A stretch of DNA of 64,000 bases from JADGGM01 sp035277485 (GCA_035277485.1 DATEKK010000109.1:1-64000); one strand, 5' to 3'. Shown: positions 39,336-48,954, numbered from the stretch's first letter. Notes: generated from the sequence alone by a model not told the origin. Numbers and translations: made by a program.

Positions 39336-41132
39336 TTAGGCGCCAGCCAAATCCTTGGCCTTCGCGATCACGGCCGCCATCTCCGTCCGGTACTTCGAGA
39401 ACGTGTCGTCCACCACGTTGAGCGTGGGGATCTGTCCCTCGCGCAGCGACAACGTGCGCGGGTCCCACCGGTTGAATCCCGATTCGTGGACGCCGCTGCT
39501 GCCCCGCCCGGGCGCCGGGTGGCTCAGGTGTTGGAAGAAGCGCGCGTACCGCCGCACGTGATCGCGCACTTCCCATTGCGAGAACGACTGATAGAGCGGA
39601 ATGAACGCCATGAGTGCGTCGTAGTGCATTTCGCCGCACGCCAACACGTGCGGATGCGCGCGCGACAGGGCGGCAACCAGTCGGCGCGTGCCCTCGTGCA
39701 TGTCCGCTTGCGGGTTGTTCACCCACCCGCCCGCGATGTCGAGGAAATACGCGTCCATGCCGTATCGCTCGATCGCGTCCGCGATGCGCTGCGTGAGCCA
39801 CGACCGCCACGACTCCACGCCGAGGTTCATGTACGAGAGCCAGCCCTCTTGATGGCGGTCGTTGTCCCAATCGACCCAGTTGAGGTCCAGAGGATCGCCA
39901 TCGATCTTTGCCGTTGCGGCACCAGCGATGGCGTTGAACCCGGCCGCGTGACGATTGGCCGCATTCGCGCCGAACATCGGCATGAAGCGCACGCCCAGGT
40001 CGTGCCCCGCCCGAACGAGGCGGCGGAGTCCCGCCTCGCCGCCTAACCGATCGGCGGCACGGTAGATCGGATAGTCCCAGTAATAGCGCCCGTCCCATGA
40101 TGGCAGGAACGCCAGCACGCGATCGCCGCCGATCTGCGCCGCGGTCCACCGTACGATCTCGAGCATCCGCGCGAAATCGTTGAACACGAACCCGGTGTAG
40201 TGCATGCCGTGGAGCGTGAGCACGAGCGCGGTGCGCCTGAGCCACGCCGGCACATCGGGCCGCGACTCCCATTGCGTTAGGCCATATGCGCGGCGCAGGT
40301 GGTCGAAGTGCGGGGCGACCGCGTCGGCGAGCGTGGCGTCGCGCGCCAATCGCCACGGCGGCGTCGTGACATCTGTCTGTGACAGCCACCCTTCCGTTTC
40401 GTGCACCGCCTCCACGCGATACGACGTTTCGCCCGGCTGGAAATAGAACCGCTTGGTGCGCACGCGATCGTCCAACGACGAGATTGATACGAATTCGCCG
40501 TCGCCCGATTGCACGATGGCGAGCGGCGTGGGCATGCCGCCCGCTTCGCCGGGCCCGAAGAGATCGCCGCCGCTGAACGGATACCCGAACAAGAGCTCAT
40601 CGTCCCGCGGATCGAAGAACGCTGACCCCGACGCCGAGATGCGGCCCCGCGGCACGCCGCGGATGACCGTCGTGATCGCTTTGATGCGGTGAGGCATCGA
40701 TGCATGCACGGTCCACGTCACTGCGCGCTCGCTCTCGCGATGCAGCTCGAGCGTGACGTGACCGGCCGCGCGCTCCTGTCCGCCGGCCCAGACCAACCGG
40801 TCGCACGCCACGCGCAGGCCGTCGTTGGTCGTCTCGACGCGCATGGCGCCGTGGTCCAGGCCGTACGCGTTCTCGTACGTGAACACGAGCACGCCGAACC
40901 GGTATCCCGCGAAGGGCACCGATGGTTCGGGAAAGTCGAAGCTGAACTTGTCGTAGGCTCGGCCGCGCGGCGGGACGAACACGTCGCTGGTCGACGTGAG
41001 CGGCAGAATGTCGGCCGGCGCCCGCGCTTCAGGCGCCGCGCCGCGCTCCACGTTAGGAGAGCCCAGGAGCGCGCTCGCGGAGGTGGCGCCAAGGATCTTG
41101 AGGGCGTCCCGCCGCGAGAGCGGTCCCGTCAC
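39336..41132 (-). CDS. Tat-exported glycosidase-like protein
   Basis: The 598-residue protein has a Tat signal (SRRDALKILGATSASALL), an N-terminal beta-sandwich (about 45-260) and a C-terminal TIM-barrel-like part. That part has DRVLAFLPSWDGRYYWDYP, LGVRFMPMFGANAANR, YGMDAYFLDIAGGWVNNP (Asp candidates) and VLACGEMHYDAL (Glu candidate), arranged as in retaining alpha-glycosidases such as GH36/GH31-like enzymes. I do not know the exact family (DUF6259-type is my best match). Its GTG start overlaps the GH127 stop by 4 nt, so the pair is coupled. The TAA stop lies in a GCCTAAC heptamer. Confidence 0.7.
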   Translation of the reverse strand: MTGPLSRRDALKILGATSASALLGSPNVERGAAPEARAPADILPLTSTSDVFVPPRGRAYDKFSFDFPEPSVPFAGYRFGVLVFTYENAYGLDHGAMRVETTNDGLRVACDRLVWAGGQERAAGHVTLELHRESERAVTWTVHASMPHRIKAITTVIRGVPRGRISASGSAFFDPRDDELLFGYPFSGGDLFGPGEAGGMPTPLAIVQSGDGEFVSISSLDDRVRTKRFYFQPGETSYRVEAVHETEGWLSQTDVTTPPWRLARDATLADAVAPHFDHLRRAYGLTQWESRPDVPAWLRRTALVLTLHGMHYTGFVFNDFARMLEIVRWTAAQIGGDRVLAFLPSWDGRYYWDYPIYRAADRLGGEAGLRRLVRAGHDLGVRFMPMFGANAANRHAAGFNAIAGAATAKIDGDPLDLNWVDWDNDRHQEGWLSYMNLGVESWRSWLTQRIADAIERYGMDAYFLDIAGGWVNNPQADMHEGTRRLVAALSRAHPHVLACGEMHYDALMAFIPLYQSFSQWEVRDHVRRYARFFQHLSHPAPGRGSSGVHESGFNRWDPRTLSLREGQIPTLNVVDDTFSKYRTEMAAVIAKAKDLAGA

Positions 41133-43069
41133 GTGGCGTGCGGTGCGACCTTCCAGTACACGGCGTACCGCTCGTCGATAACCGTGTTGAGCGGGACGAG
41201 CGTCACGTCGGTGGCCTGCCCAACCGTGCGGAACTCGAGCGGTGCGCCCGCGCCGGACCGCTTCGTGATCCAGGCGGACAGATCGCCGCCCGGCGACACG
41301 AACGATGGCGCCGGTACCGGGTCCGCCTTGTACTCGGGCACCGTGCGTGGCTTGGTCGGCTCGGCGCGCAACACGTCCGGTGTCAGACCCGCTGTGCCTA
41401 ACCGACCGGCCAGTACCAGCGGACCGTACATGATGGCCTGGACCGTCGCATCGTCGGGCGTCGGATCGGTGTGCAGCGCCATCGGCAGCTCCACTTGCAG
41501 CCGGTCACCATCCCGCCACGTCCGGTCCAGCACCAGATAACTGCTGGGCGCGGCAAAGGCGTCCAGGCGGCGCCCGTTGAGCGAGGCCGAGCCGCCGCGA
41601 CTAACCCAGTAAGGCACGCGAACGCGGAGGGCGAGGCGGGTGGGACGCGCGCAGTGCACCGTGAGGCGCGTGGACTCCTCGAGCGGGAATCGTGTGTTTT
41701 GCACCAACCGCACGCCGCGCTCCTGCCAGTCGAGCTCCGACGCGATGAACAGATTCACGTACACGCCCGCGTCGTCGTGAAAGTAGATGCTGTCGCCGAA
41801 CTTCGAGTAGGACTCGAGCCCCGTCCCGTTGCAGCACCAGAACGACTCGTTGGGATGCCCGAACAACTTCCAGAATCCGGACGCGAGCGGCACGTAGTAC
41901 AGCGTCATGCCGTTCGCGGGATGCTGCGTGCCTAAAATGCCGTTGAACAGGGCGCGCTCGTAGAAGTCCGCGCACTTGGGGTCGGCTGTCCAGCCGAACA
42001 CGTGACGCGTCAACTTGAGCATGTTGTACGTCGTGCAGCATTCCTGCGTGTATCCGCTCAGCTGCGTCGACAGGATGTCGGGCTCCGCCTGCCACCCCTC
42101 GCCGTTGCTCGTTCCGCCCGTGCAGTACGCGCGGTGACCGGTGACCTCGCGCCAGAAATAATCGGCCACCGCGTGGTAGCGCGCATCGCCCACCACTTCG
42201 TATCGGCGCGCGGCGCCGATGATCTTGGGAATCGTCGTGTTGACGTGCAGCCCCTTGAGCTCGTCGCGGCCCAGAGCGAGCGGTGCGAATATCCGCTCGT
42301 GATCGAACCGATGCGCGAGGTGCGCCCACTGCGCGTCGCCCGTCACGGCGGACAGGTTGTACAGCACTTCGTTCATTCCGCCGTATTCGCGCTCGAGCAC
42401 GCGCGCCATTTCCTCATCGCCTAACGGGCTAACCCAACCGCGCGTCCACGTCGCCAGACCGGTGAGCACCGTCATCGCCTGCGCGTTGCCGGTGTACGTG
42501 TACGTGTCCAACAGGCCGGCCATGATTTTGTGGATCGTGTAGAACGGCGCCCACACGTTCTTGCCTTCGCGCAGCCGGTCGAAGAATTCCTCGGGGAACG
42601 CGCTCACGTATCCGTTGCCAAGCGCCTGTTGGCATTGCGCCAGCACACTCACCACGTACGCGCCGCGCTTGCGCAATTCGGGATCGCGCATGCTCGTGCT
42701 CATGAGCGCGCACCCCGACATGAAGTGCCCGGTGTAGTGTCCGCGCAGCTCGTTCACCGGCGCCTCCCAACCACCGAGCGGTTGGGCAGACGACGGAAGA
42801 CCAGCCGTAAGGCGGAACATGTGCAGCAGACGGTCCGGCTCGACGCTCAGCAGATGACGCCGCGCGATCTCGGCCTGGTCGAGAAACGGTCCGGGCGCGA
42901 GCTGCACGCGAGCGAGATCGAACGGCTGCGCGATGGTTGGATCAGTCGCCCCCGGTGCCGTCCACCACGGGCTTCGCTCGGCCAGCGTACGATGTGGCCA
43001 GATGCTCGCCGCCGCGGCTGCCGCCGCTGCCCCGATCACGAATTCCCGGCGCGTCACGTCGCCACTCAT
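41129..43069 (-). CDS. Tat-exported GH127-type beta-L-arabinofuranosidase
   Basis: The 646-residue protein has a Tat signal (TRREFVIGAAAAAAAASIW) and the GH127 (DUF1680) architecture: an (alpha/alpha)6 barrel and beta-sandwich. The Zn-thiolate catalytic site of the family is visible as E-C-C (TQECCTTYNML, giving Glu and Cys) and the WCCNGTG pair whose Cys is nucleophile in studied HypBA1. It should release L-arabinofuranose from plant glycans. I chose ATG 43069, preceded by GTGGAG; it gives the Tat signal. It is the first gene of a two-gene operon. Confidence 0.88.
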   Translation of the reverse strand: MSGDVTRREFVIGAAAAAAAASIWPHRTLAERSPWWTAPGATDPTIAQPFDLARVQLAPGPFLDQAEIARRHLLSVEPDRLLHMFRLTAGLPSSAQPLGGWEAPVNELRGHYTGHFMSGCALMSTSMRDPELRKRGAYVVSVLAQCQQALGNGYVSAFPEEFFDRLREGKNVWAPFYTIHKIMAGLLDTYTYTGNAQAMTVLTGLATWTRGWVSPLGDEEMARVLEREYGGMNEVLYNLSAVTGDAQWAHLAHRFDHERIFAPLALGRDELKGLHVNTTIPKIIGAARRYEVVGDARYHAVADYFWREVTGHRAYCTGGTSNGEGWQAEPDILSTQLSGYTQECCTTYNMLKLTRHVFGWTADPKCADFYERALFNGILGTQHPANGMTLYYVPLASGFWKLFGHPNESFWCCNGTGLESYSKFGDSIYFHDDAGVYVNLFIASELDWQERGVRLVQNTRFPLEESTRLTVHCARPTRLALRVRVPYWVSRGGSASLNGRRLDAFAAPSSYLVLDRTWRDGDRLQVELPMALHTDPTPDDATVQAIMYGPLVLAGRLGTAGLTPDVLRAEPTKPRTVPEYKADPVPAPSFVSPGGDLSAWITKRSGAGAPLEFRTVGQATDVTLVPLNTVIDERYAVYWKVAPHAT

Positions 43070-43197
43070 TGGCTCCACTCCATGCTCGCACGACGATGGT
43101 CCCCGTCGCATCGCACGCAACCGGCGTGCATGCAGGCCCCATTTCGCGATGCTACCCGGAGGCGCTGTCGACGTCAATACAAGTCCCTGAGAGGCGC

Positions 43198-43227
43198 TTG
43201 ACCGCGCGTCATCGAGTCGCGTAGTCT
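43198..43227 (+). promoter_or_regulatory. Candidate bio operon promoter with leaderless transcript
   Basis: TTGACC (43198-43203) and TAGTCT (43222-43227) are separated by 18 nt. The -10 box ends 7 nt before the bioF ATG at 43235, so transcription would begin at or next to the start codon and the mRNA would have no leader. No Shine-Dalgarno sequence is visible, consistent with this. No BirA-type operator was seen. Confidence 0.5.
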
Positions 43228-43234
43228 CCGCACC

Positions 43235-44443
43235 ATGCAATCTCATGTGGTCGCGTCGTCCCCGACGACGCTCGATGCCGTGCTCCGCCGCGATCTTGCC
43301 GTGCTCGATCATGCGGACCTCAGGCGCGAGACGCATCCGGTGCGCGCGCGTCGCGGTGCTGCTGTGTCCGCCGATGGGAAGCCGGCCGTCGACTTTTCGT
43401 CTAACGATTACCTTGGCCTCGCCGGCGATCCGCGGATTGCCGCTGCGATCGCAGCGGCGCTCGAACGTGAGGGCACCGGCGCCGCCGCGGCACGCCTCAT
43501 TTCGGGCACCAACGAGTTGCACGAGCAGCTCGAGGCCGCGCTCGCTCGATTCAAGGGCACCGAAGCCGCTCTGCTCTTCGCGAGCGGATACGCGGCCAAC
43601 ACGGGAGCGATTCCCGCGCTGGCATCGCGGGGCGACATCATCTATGCGGACGCGCTCAACCATGCGTCACTCATCGATGGCTGTCGCCTGTCGCGCGCCG
43701 AAGTGAAGATCTTCCCGCACCTCGACGTCGAGCGCCTCGACGACATGCTCCACGACGATGCCGCGCACGATGGTCGCCGCTGGATCGTCGTGGACGCCGT
43801 GTTCTCCATGGATGGCGATCTCTTTCCGCTCGATGCGCTCGTCGCGATCGCGCGCGAGCACGCCGCGTTCACCTACGTCGATGATGCGCACGGCACCGGC
43901 CTGTTAGGCGACAACGGCCGCGGCTCCGCCGAGCGCTGGAACGTCGAGCACGCCGTCGACGTGAACATGGGCACCCTTGGCAAGGCTATAGGAACGACGG
44001 GCGCGTTCATCGCCGGTTCCCAGCCGCTCCGCGACTGGCTGCTCAACCGCGCGCGCGCATTCGTGTTCACCACCGCGGCGCCGCCGGCGCTCGCGGCCGG
44101 CACGCTCGAGGCGCTGCGCGTAGTCGAGTCCGAGCCGTGGCGCCGCGACCAATTGCGCGCGAACGCGCGCGCCATCCGCGATGGACTTCGCGCACTCGGC
44201 GTCGACCCCACCGGTGAACCCGACGGACACATCGTGCCGGTGATCATCCGCGAGGCGGCCGAGACCGCGCGGTTGGGCGCCGCGCTCAGAGAGCGGGGTC
44301 TTCTCGTGGGCGCCGTTCGGCCTCCCACCGTTCCGTTAGGCAGCTCGCGCCTGCGCATCACGGCGAGCGCTGCCCACACGCCCGAGCAGATCGCGCACTT
44401 GATGGAGGCGCTCGGCGACCTCCTGCCGCACCGCGCCTCGTGA
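43235..44443 (+). CDS. bioF: 8-amino-7-oxononanoate synthase
   Basis: The 402-residue PLP enzyme condenses pimeloyl-ACP/CoA with alanine in biotin synthesis. Visible features are DFSSNDYLGLAGDP, SGYAANTGAIPAL, DDAHGTGLLG and the PLP Lys in MGTLGKAIGTTGAF. It is first in bioFADB, and its stop overlaps the GTG of bioA (GTGA). Confidence 0.93.
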   Translation: MQSHVVASSPTTLDAVLRRDLAVLDHADLRRETHPVRARRGAAVSADGKPAVDFSSNDYLGLAGDPRIAAAIAAALEREGTGAAAARLISGTNELHEQLEAALARFKGTEAALLFASGYAANTGAIPALASRGDIIYADALNHASLIDGCRLSRAEVKIFPHLDVERLDDMLHDDAAHDGRRWIVVDAVFSMDGDLFPLDALVAIAREHAAFTYVDDAHGTGLLGDNGRGSAERWNVEHAVDVNMGTLGKAIGTTGAFIAGSQPLRDWLLNRARAFVFTTAAPPALAAGTLEALRVVESEPWRRDQLRANARAIRDGLRALGVDPTGEPDGHIVPVIIREAAETARLGAALRERGLLVGAVRPPTVPLGSSRLRITASAAHTPEQIAHLMEALGDLLPHRAS

Positions 44444-45708
44444 CCGCCGCCGAGTGGACCGCACTCGACGCCCGCTACGTGTGGCACCCGTACACCCAAC
44501 ACGCCACCGCACCGCTTCCGGTTCCCGTCGTTCGCGCCCAAGGTGTACGCCTGCATACCGCCGATGGCCGCGTCCTCCTCGACGCGATCTCGTCGTGGTG
44601 GGTCACGCTCCACGGCCATTGCCACCCCGCCATCGCTGCGGCGATCGCCGAGCAGGCGAGCACGCTCGAGCAGGTCATCTTCGCCGGGTGCACGCACGAA
44701 CCGGCCGCCCGCTTGGCCGCCGAGCTCGTGCACGTGCTGCCGCCCGGCCTAACGCGCGTGTTCTTTTCCGACGATGGCTCGACCGCCGTCGAGGTCGCCG
44801 TGAAAGCGGCGCTGCAATTCTGGCGGAATCGCGGCGAGCATCGTCCCCTCATCGCCGCCATCGAGCACGCCTATCACGGCGACACGTTCGGGGCGATGAG
44901 CGTCAGCGCGCGCGGCACCTTCACGGATCCGTTCGCCGACCGTCTGTGGGCCGTCGAGCGTCTGCCCGATCCCGTCGACGGCGATACCGTTGGAGCACTG
45001 CGTGCACTCATCGACCAACGCGGCTCCGAGCTCGCCGCGCTCATCGTCGAGCCGCTGCTGCTCGGCGCCGGCGGTATGCGCATGTGGTCCGAGCACACAT
45101 TGCGCGCGCTCGCCGAATGCTGCGCCAAAGCACACGTCCTGTTGATTGCCGACGAAGTACTCACGGGCTTCGGCCGCACCGGACCGCTGTTCGCGTGCGC
45201 GCGCGCCGGTGTGGCTCCCGACATCATGTGCCTGTCCAAGGGCCTAACGGGCGGCGCGCTTCCGCTCGGCGCCACGGTCACCACGGAGCGCATCTTCGAG
45301 GGATTCCGCAGCCAGGATCGTCGTCAAACGCTGTTCCACGGGCACTCGTACACGGCCAACCCCGTCGCCTGCGCCGCCGCACGCGCGAGCCTCGCGCTGC
45401 TCGATGCGGATTCCGCGCGCCATCGCGAAACCATCGAAAGCGCGCATCGCGAGCACATGGCGCGACTCGCGCCGCATCCGCGCGTGCGCCGGACGCGCGT
45501 GCTCGGAACCATCGCGGCGTTCGACCTCGACGACGAGGAAGGATATCTGAGCACCGTCGGCGGCGAGCTCGCCGCGTTCGCGCTTCGCAACGGCGTCCTG
45601 CTGCGTCCGCTCGGCAACGTCGTGTACGTGTTGCCGCCGTTCTGCACCACCGCCGACGACCTCGCGCTCATCTACCGCGTGATCGAGCGCTTCCTCGAGT
45701 GGCGATGA
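44440..45708 (+). CDS. bioA: Adenosylmethionine-8-amino-7-oxononanoate aminotransferase
   Basis: The 422-residue class-III aminotransferase has the BioA start YVWHPYTQH, ISSWWVTLHGH, FFSDDGSTAVE, and the PLP Lys in MCLSKGLTGGALPLG, with FHGHSYTANPVACAAA. It uses S-adenosylmethionine as amino donor to make 7,8-diaminononanoate. GTG start in an ATGA/GTGA overlap with bioF; the stop overlaps bioD by 4 nt. Confidence 0.94.
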   Translation: MTAAEWTALDARYVWHPYTQHATAPLPVPVVRAQGVRLHTADGRVLLDAISSWWVTLHGHCHPAIAAAIAEQASTLEQVIFAGCTHEPAARLAAELVHVLPPGLTRVFFSDDGSTAVEVAVKAALQFWRNRGEHRPLIAAIEHAYHGDTFGAMSVSARGTFTDPFADRLWAVERLPDPVDGDTVGALRALIDQRGSELAALIVEPLLLGAGGMRMWSEHTLRALAECCAKAHVLLIADEVLTGFGRTGPLFACARAGVAPDIMCLSKGLTGGALPLGATVTTERIFEGFRSQDRRQTLFHGHSYTANPVACAAARASLALLDADSARHRETIESAHREHMARLAPHPRVRRTRVLGTIAAFDLDDEEGYLSTVGGELAAFALRNGVLLRPLGNVVYVLPPFCTTADDLALIYRVIERFLEWR

Positions 45709-46439
45709 TTCGGTTAGGCGTGACCGGAACGGACACCGGGGTCGGCAAGACCACCGTGAGCCGCGCGATCTTGGGCCTCATGCGCGCCGATGGCCGGCGC
45801 GTCGCGGCGATGAAACCCGTCGAGACGGGCGTCACACCCGACGATGCATCAACCGATGCGCGCGCTCTCGCCCTGGCCGCCGGCACCGCCGCATCGATGC
45901 GCGACGTGTGCCCGATCGCGCTCGACGAGCCGCTCGCTCCATGGATAGCGGCCCGCCGCGCGGGCCGGTCGGTCACCATGAAGCCGCTCGACGATTCGTT
46001 TCATCGCCTCAGCCGGGATGCCGACGCCATTCTCGTCGAAGGCGCGGGCGGCCTGCTCGTGCCGATCACGGAAACCGACACGTATCTCACGCTCTTCCGG
46101 CGTTGGTCGCTCGACGCCATTGTGGTTGCCGCCAACCGGCTCGGCGTCATCAACCACACGCGGCTCACCGTTCGCGCGCTTAGCGACGCTAGCGTCCGCG
46201 TGCTCGGCGTCGTGCTGAACGAAACCGATGGGGCCATGCCGGATCTCGCGCGACGTACGAACCACGAGGCGCTCGAGACGTTGCTTCCGGATACACGAGT
46301 GGTGAGCTTCCCGTGGCTCCCGTCGACAGCCGATGACGCGACGCTGGCGCACGCCGCAGCGGCAAGCGGATTGCGCGACGTGATCGCCCGCGCCGCGCCG
46401 GAACAGTACCACCTTACAGAAGGACAGCCGAATCGATGA
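45705..46439 (+). CDS. bioD: Dethiobiotin synthetase
   Basis: The 244-residue ATP-dependent ligase has the P-loop GTDTGVGKTTVSRAI, KPVETG and EGAGGLLVPI of BioD. It closes the ureido ring with CO2. ATG 45705 lies in ATGA overlapping the bioA stop; the stop overlaps bioB the same way. The frame stays open far upstream over bioA because of codon bias, but the homology begins at 45705. Confidence 0.93.
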   Translation: MIRLGVTGTDTGVGKTTVSRAILGLMRADGRRVAAMKPVETGVTPDDASTDARALALAAGTAASMRDVCPIALDEPLAPWIAARRAGRSVTMKPLDDSFHRLSRDADAILVEGAGGLLVPITETDTYLTLFRRWSLDAIVVAANRLGVINHTRLTVRALSDASVRVLGVVLNETDGAMPDLARRTNHEALETLLPDTRVVSFPWLPSTADDATLAHAAAASGLRDVIARAAPEQYHLTEGQPNR

Positions 46440-47485
46440 CGCTCGAGTACCACACGCGCGATTGGGACGCGCTCGCCACGCAGGCGCTCGCCGGCGAGAT
46501 CGTTAGGCGAGAAGACGCCCGCGCCGTGTTGCGCGCCCCCGACGACGAGCTGCTCGCGCAGCTCGCCGCCGCCTATCGCGTGCGTCTCCACTATTGGCAG
46601 AATCGCGTGCGGCTGCACTTCCTGCTCAATGCGCAGAGCGGGCTCTGCCCCGAGGACTGCCACTACTGCTCGCAATCCGCGGTGTCGGCGGCCGAGATCG
46701 AGAAGTATCCGCTGCTCGCGCGCGACAAGATTCTGGCGGCCGCCGCGCGCGCCGCGAGTGTCAAGGCCGGGACGTTCTGCCTCGTGATCTCGGGACGCAC
46801 GCCGGGCGAGCGCGTGTTCGAGAAGGTGCTGGATGCCGTGCGCGCCGTCCGCAGCACGTACGACCTGCGCGTGTGCGCGTGCCTCGGCTTGCTGAGCGAG
46901 GATCAGGCGTGCCGCCTGCGCGAGGCGGGCGTCACGCAGGTGAACCACAATCTGAACACGTCCGAGCGGTTTCACCCCGAGGTCTGCACCACGCACACGT
47001 TCGACGATCGGCGCCTAACGGTAGAACACGTGCGGGCCGCCGGTCTCAAGACGTGCTCCGGCGGCATCGTCGGCATGGGCGAGTCCGACGACGACATCAT
47101 CGATCTCGCGCTGTCGCTCCGCGCGCTGGATGTCCGCAGCGTGCCGCTCAACTTCCTGATTCCGATTGCCGGCACGCCGTTCGCGGATCGCGGCGCCCTC
47201 GATCCGCGCCGCTGTCTGCGCGTACTGTGTCTGTTCCGCTTGCTGCTCCCGTCTCAGGAGCTGCGGATTGCCGGCGGACGCGAGGTGCACCTGCGCTCGA
47301 TGCAGGTGATGGGCCTGTATCCCGCGAACAGCATCTTCATCGGCGATTATCTCACCACGCCGGGCCAGGCCGCGCGCGATGATCTCGAGATGATTCGCGA
47401 CGCCGGCTTCGTGCTCGAGGCTCCGGACGGATCGCCGCTCTCCGGCGATCCGCTCGACGGTATCAGCGAGACGGTGACAGCGTGA
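46436..47485 (+). CDS. bioB: Biotin synthase
   Basis: The 349-residue radical-SAM enzyme has the cluster motif C-x3-C-x2-C (LCPEDCHYCSQS), HNLNTSERF and the second-cluster region (Cys in TCSGGIVGMGES). It inserts sulfur into dethiobiotin, completing the pathway. Last gene of bioFADB; no bioC/bioH is here. Its last 23 nt overlap the convergent CopC-like gene. Confidence 0.95.
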   Translation: MTLEYHTRDWDALATQALAGEIVRREDARAVLRAPDDELLAQLAAAYRVRLHYWQNRVRLHFLLNAQSGLCPEDCHYCSQSAVSAAEIEKYPLLARDKILAAAARAASVKAGTFCLVISGRTPGERVFEKVLDAVRAVRSTYDLRVCACLGLLSEDQACRLREAGVTQVNHNLNTSERFHPEVCTTHTFDDRRLTVEHVRAAGLKTCSGGIVGMGESDDDIIDLALSLRALDVRSVPLNFLIPIAGTPFADRGALDPRRCLRVLCLFRLLLPSQELRIAGGREVHLRSMQVMGLYPANSIFIGDYLTTPGQAARDDLEMIRDAGFVLEAPDGSPLSGDPLDGISETVTA

Positions 47486-47909
47486 ACGTCAACGTGCCGC
47501 GCGCCGGATGGCCATCGCGTGCCATCGTGCGCCAGCGGATCAGGTAAGATCCCGGTGCTAACGTTCCGCGCACCGAAGCCACGACCGCGGCCGTGTCGCT
47601 TCCGTCGGACAACGCGAGCGGTGCCAAGGACACGGCTGCGCCGCCGGCCGTGCTGAGCGTGATGCTCGTCGCCGCCAGCTCCGGCTTCTCGGTGAACCAG
47701 AGCTCGAGCGCCTTGGGCGGCGCGCCTAACGTTGCGCCATCGGTCGGCGCCGAGCGTTTGAGGTGTGTGTGGAACGCGGCGAACCCGCTCGCGACACCGA
47801 TGCACAACGCCAGCGAGGCCACTGCCACCGCAGCCCGTCGTCCGATCGGGCCCCGCGTCGCTCGTCTCGCACTCGCAATCCGCCCCACTGTATGCTGCGA
47901 ATCCCGCAT
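47463..47909 (-). CDS. CopC-domain copper-binding protein
   Basis: The 148-residue product has a signal/anchor helix (VAVASLALCIGVASGFAAF) and a CopC domain: FHTHLKRSAPTDGATLGAPPKALELWFTEKPE (about 50-80) up to GHPARGTLTFTLSPSR. The N-terminal His (FHTHLK) and the late DGHP provide Cu(II) ligands as in CopC (His1 replaced by HTH). It binds copper in the periplasm. A GGAGA site precedes ATG 47909. It is divergent from the lipoprotein and other copper-cluster genes. Confidence 0.85.
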   Translation of the reverse strand: MRDSQHTVGRIASARRATRGPIGRRAAVAVASLALCIGVASGFAAFHTHLKRSAPTDGATLGAPPKALELWFTEKPELAATSITLSTAGGAAVSLAPLALSDGSDTAAVVASVRGTLAPGSYLIRWRTMARDGHPARGTLTFTLSPSR

Positions 47910-47966
47910 TGATTCTCCTCGATTCCTTTCGGTGATCGCGGCGCGGCTACGGCGCGCCTCTTCCAT

Positions 47967-48458
47967 ATGAGCAAGATGACCGCTGTGCACGCCGGGTTGA
48001 AGAGGCACCATCTACGCGGACGCAGCATCGTCGCGATCCTGTCGCTCACTTTAGTAGTAGTAGCCGCGGCATCGTGTGCCGATCACGGCGGCACACTCGC
48101 GACGATGCCGGCGGCAAAGCCACTACCGCTGTTTCATCTCTCGCTCATGCGTCGCACGTCGGACTTTTTCTACGGCCTTACCGTGATGCGCTGTGGCGAT
48201 AGAACTCCGTACTGGACATTTGGCGATCGCGGTGCGAAAGGCTCGCCGCCCGACACCGTCACGTATGGTGTGCCGCCGCGCGGCTACGAGACCAGCATCG
48301 GCCCGCTGCCGCTCGACCCCGGATGCTATCGCGTGCTCATCACCGGCGGCGCGAGTACGCGCTTCAGTGTCGAGCGCGACGGCCGCATCGTGGCGCTCGA
48401 TGATTCGTCGATCGTCACCACGACCACGAGTGCACCGCCAGACACCACGCATCATTGA
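47967..48458 (+). CDS. Lipoprotein of unknown function in the copper cluster
   Basis: The 163-residue product has a long N-terminus, a hydrophobic segment and lipobox AAASCADH (Cys about 38). The mature part is a small beta-rich domain with one Cys pair candidate (MRCGDRTPYW, DPGCYRVLI). The tail is Ser/Thr-rich (TTTTSAPPDTTHH). I do not recognise a family. It lies between the CopC and the TonB receptor genes, all in one direction except CopC. Confidence 0.65.
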   Translation: MSKMTAVHAGLKRHHLRGRSIVAILSLTLVVVAAASCADHGGTLATMPAAKPLPLFHLSLMRRTSDFFYGLTVMRCGDRTPYWTFGDRGAKGSPPDTVTYGVPPRGYETSIGPLPLDPGCYRVLITGGASTRFSVERDGRIVALDDSSIVTTTTSAPPDTTHH

Positions 48459-48564
48459 CGCGCCGCCGTCTCTCAGACGCGTCCACCATGCCGACGTTAG
48501 CGCGGTGATCTTCAGTTCGCCTCACGCACTGGCGCTCGTTGCTCTCTCTGGTGACATTACGGCC

Positions 48565-48954
48565 ATGCGTCGCCGCTGGTACACCCGCATCGGCTCTGCA
48601 TTCCTGGCACTCTGGTTCGTCCTGTGTGTGACCGAACCGGTGGCCGCCATGCATCGCTGCCCGATGCACGACGGCGTCGCGAGCGTGATGGCCATGCCCA
48701 ACGGCCACACCATGGGTGCCGCGGCCCAGATGCCGCAGAACCCCGGTCAGCCGCCGGCTCCTGCGCATCACGACTGTACGTGCATCGGCGATTGCGCCGC
48801 CGCCGCGTTCGGCGGCCTCCCCGCTGTTTCGGTTGCCCTGCGGAGTGCCGTCGTTCAAACGGTGCGAATGCACACGCCCGCGGCGCCGGTGGTCTATCCG
48901 GTTCCCGCGCCGCACGCGCGACCCTTCGCCAACGGTCCTCCCGCCATCGCGTGA
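48565..48954 (+). CDS. Small His/Cys/Met-rich exported protein (DUF2946-like)
   Basis: The 129-residue product has a signal peptide (ending EPVAAMH) and a mature part rich in His, Met and Cys (MHRCPMHDGV, MAMPNGHTMGAAAQMP, APAHHDCTCIGDCAAA). DUF2946-type proteins with HCPMH and CxC motifs commonly sit next to OprC-like TonB receptors in copper loci. It probably binds copper in the periplasm. ATG 48565 precedes the signal. Confidence 0.65.
   Translation: MRRRWYTRIGSAFLALWFVLCVTEPVAAMHRCPMHDGVASVMAMPNGHTMGAAAQMPQNPGQPPAPAHHDCTCIGDCAAAAFGGLPAVSVALRSAVVQTVRMHTPAAPVVYPVPAPHARPFANGPPAIA

Noticed and set aside
44454..45704. Long open frame overlapping bioA in another frame and running into bioD
   Set aside because: It is Arg/Ala/His-rich as expected of a GC-rich shadow frame; homology to BioD begins only at 45705.
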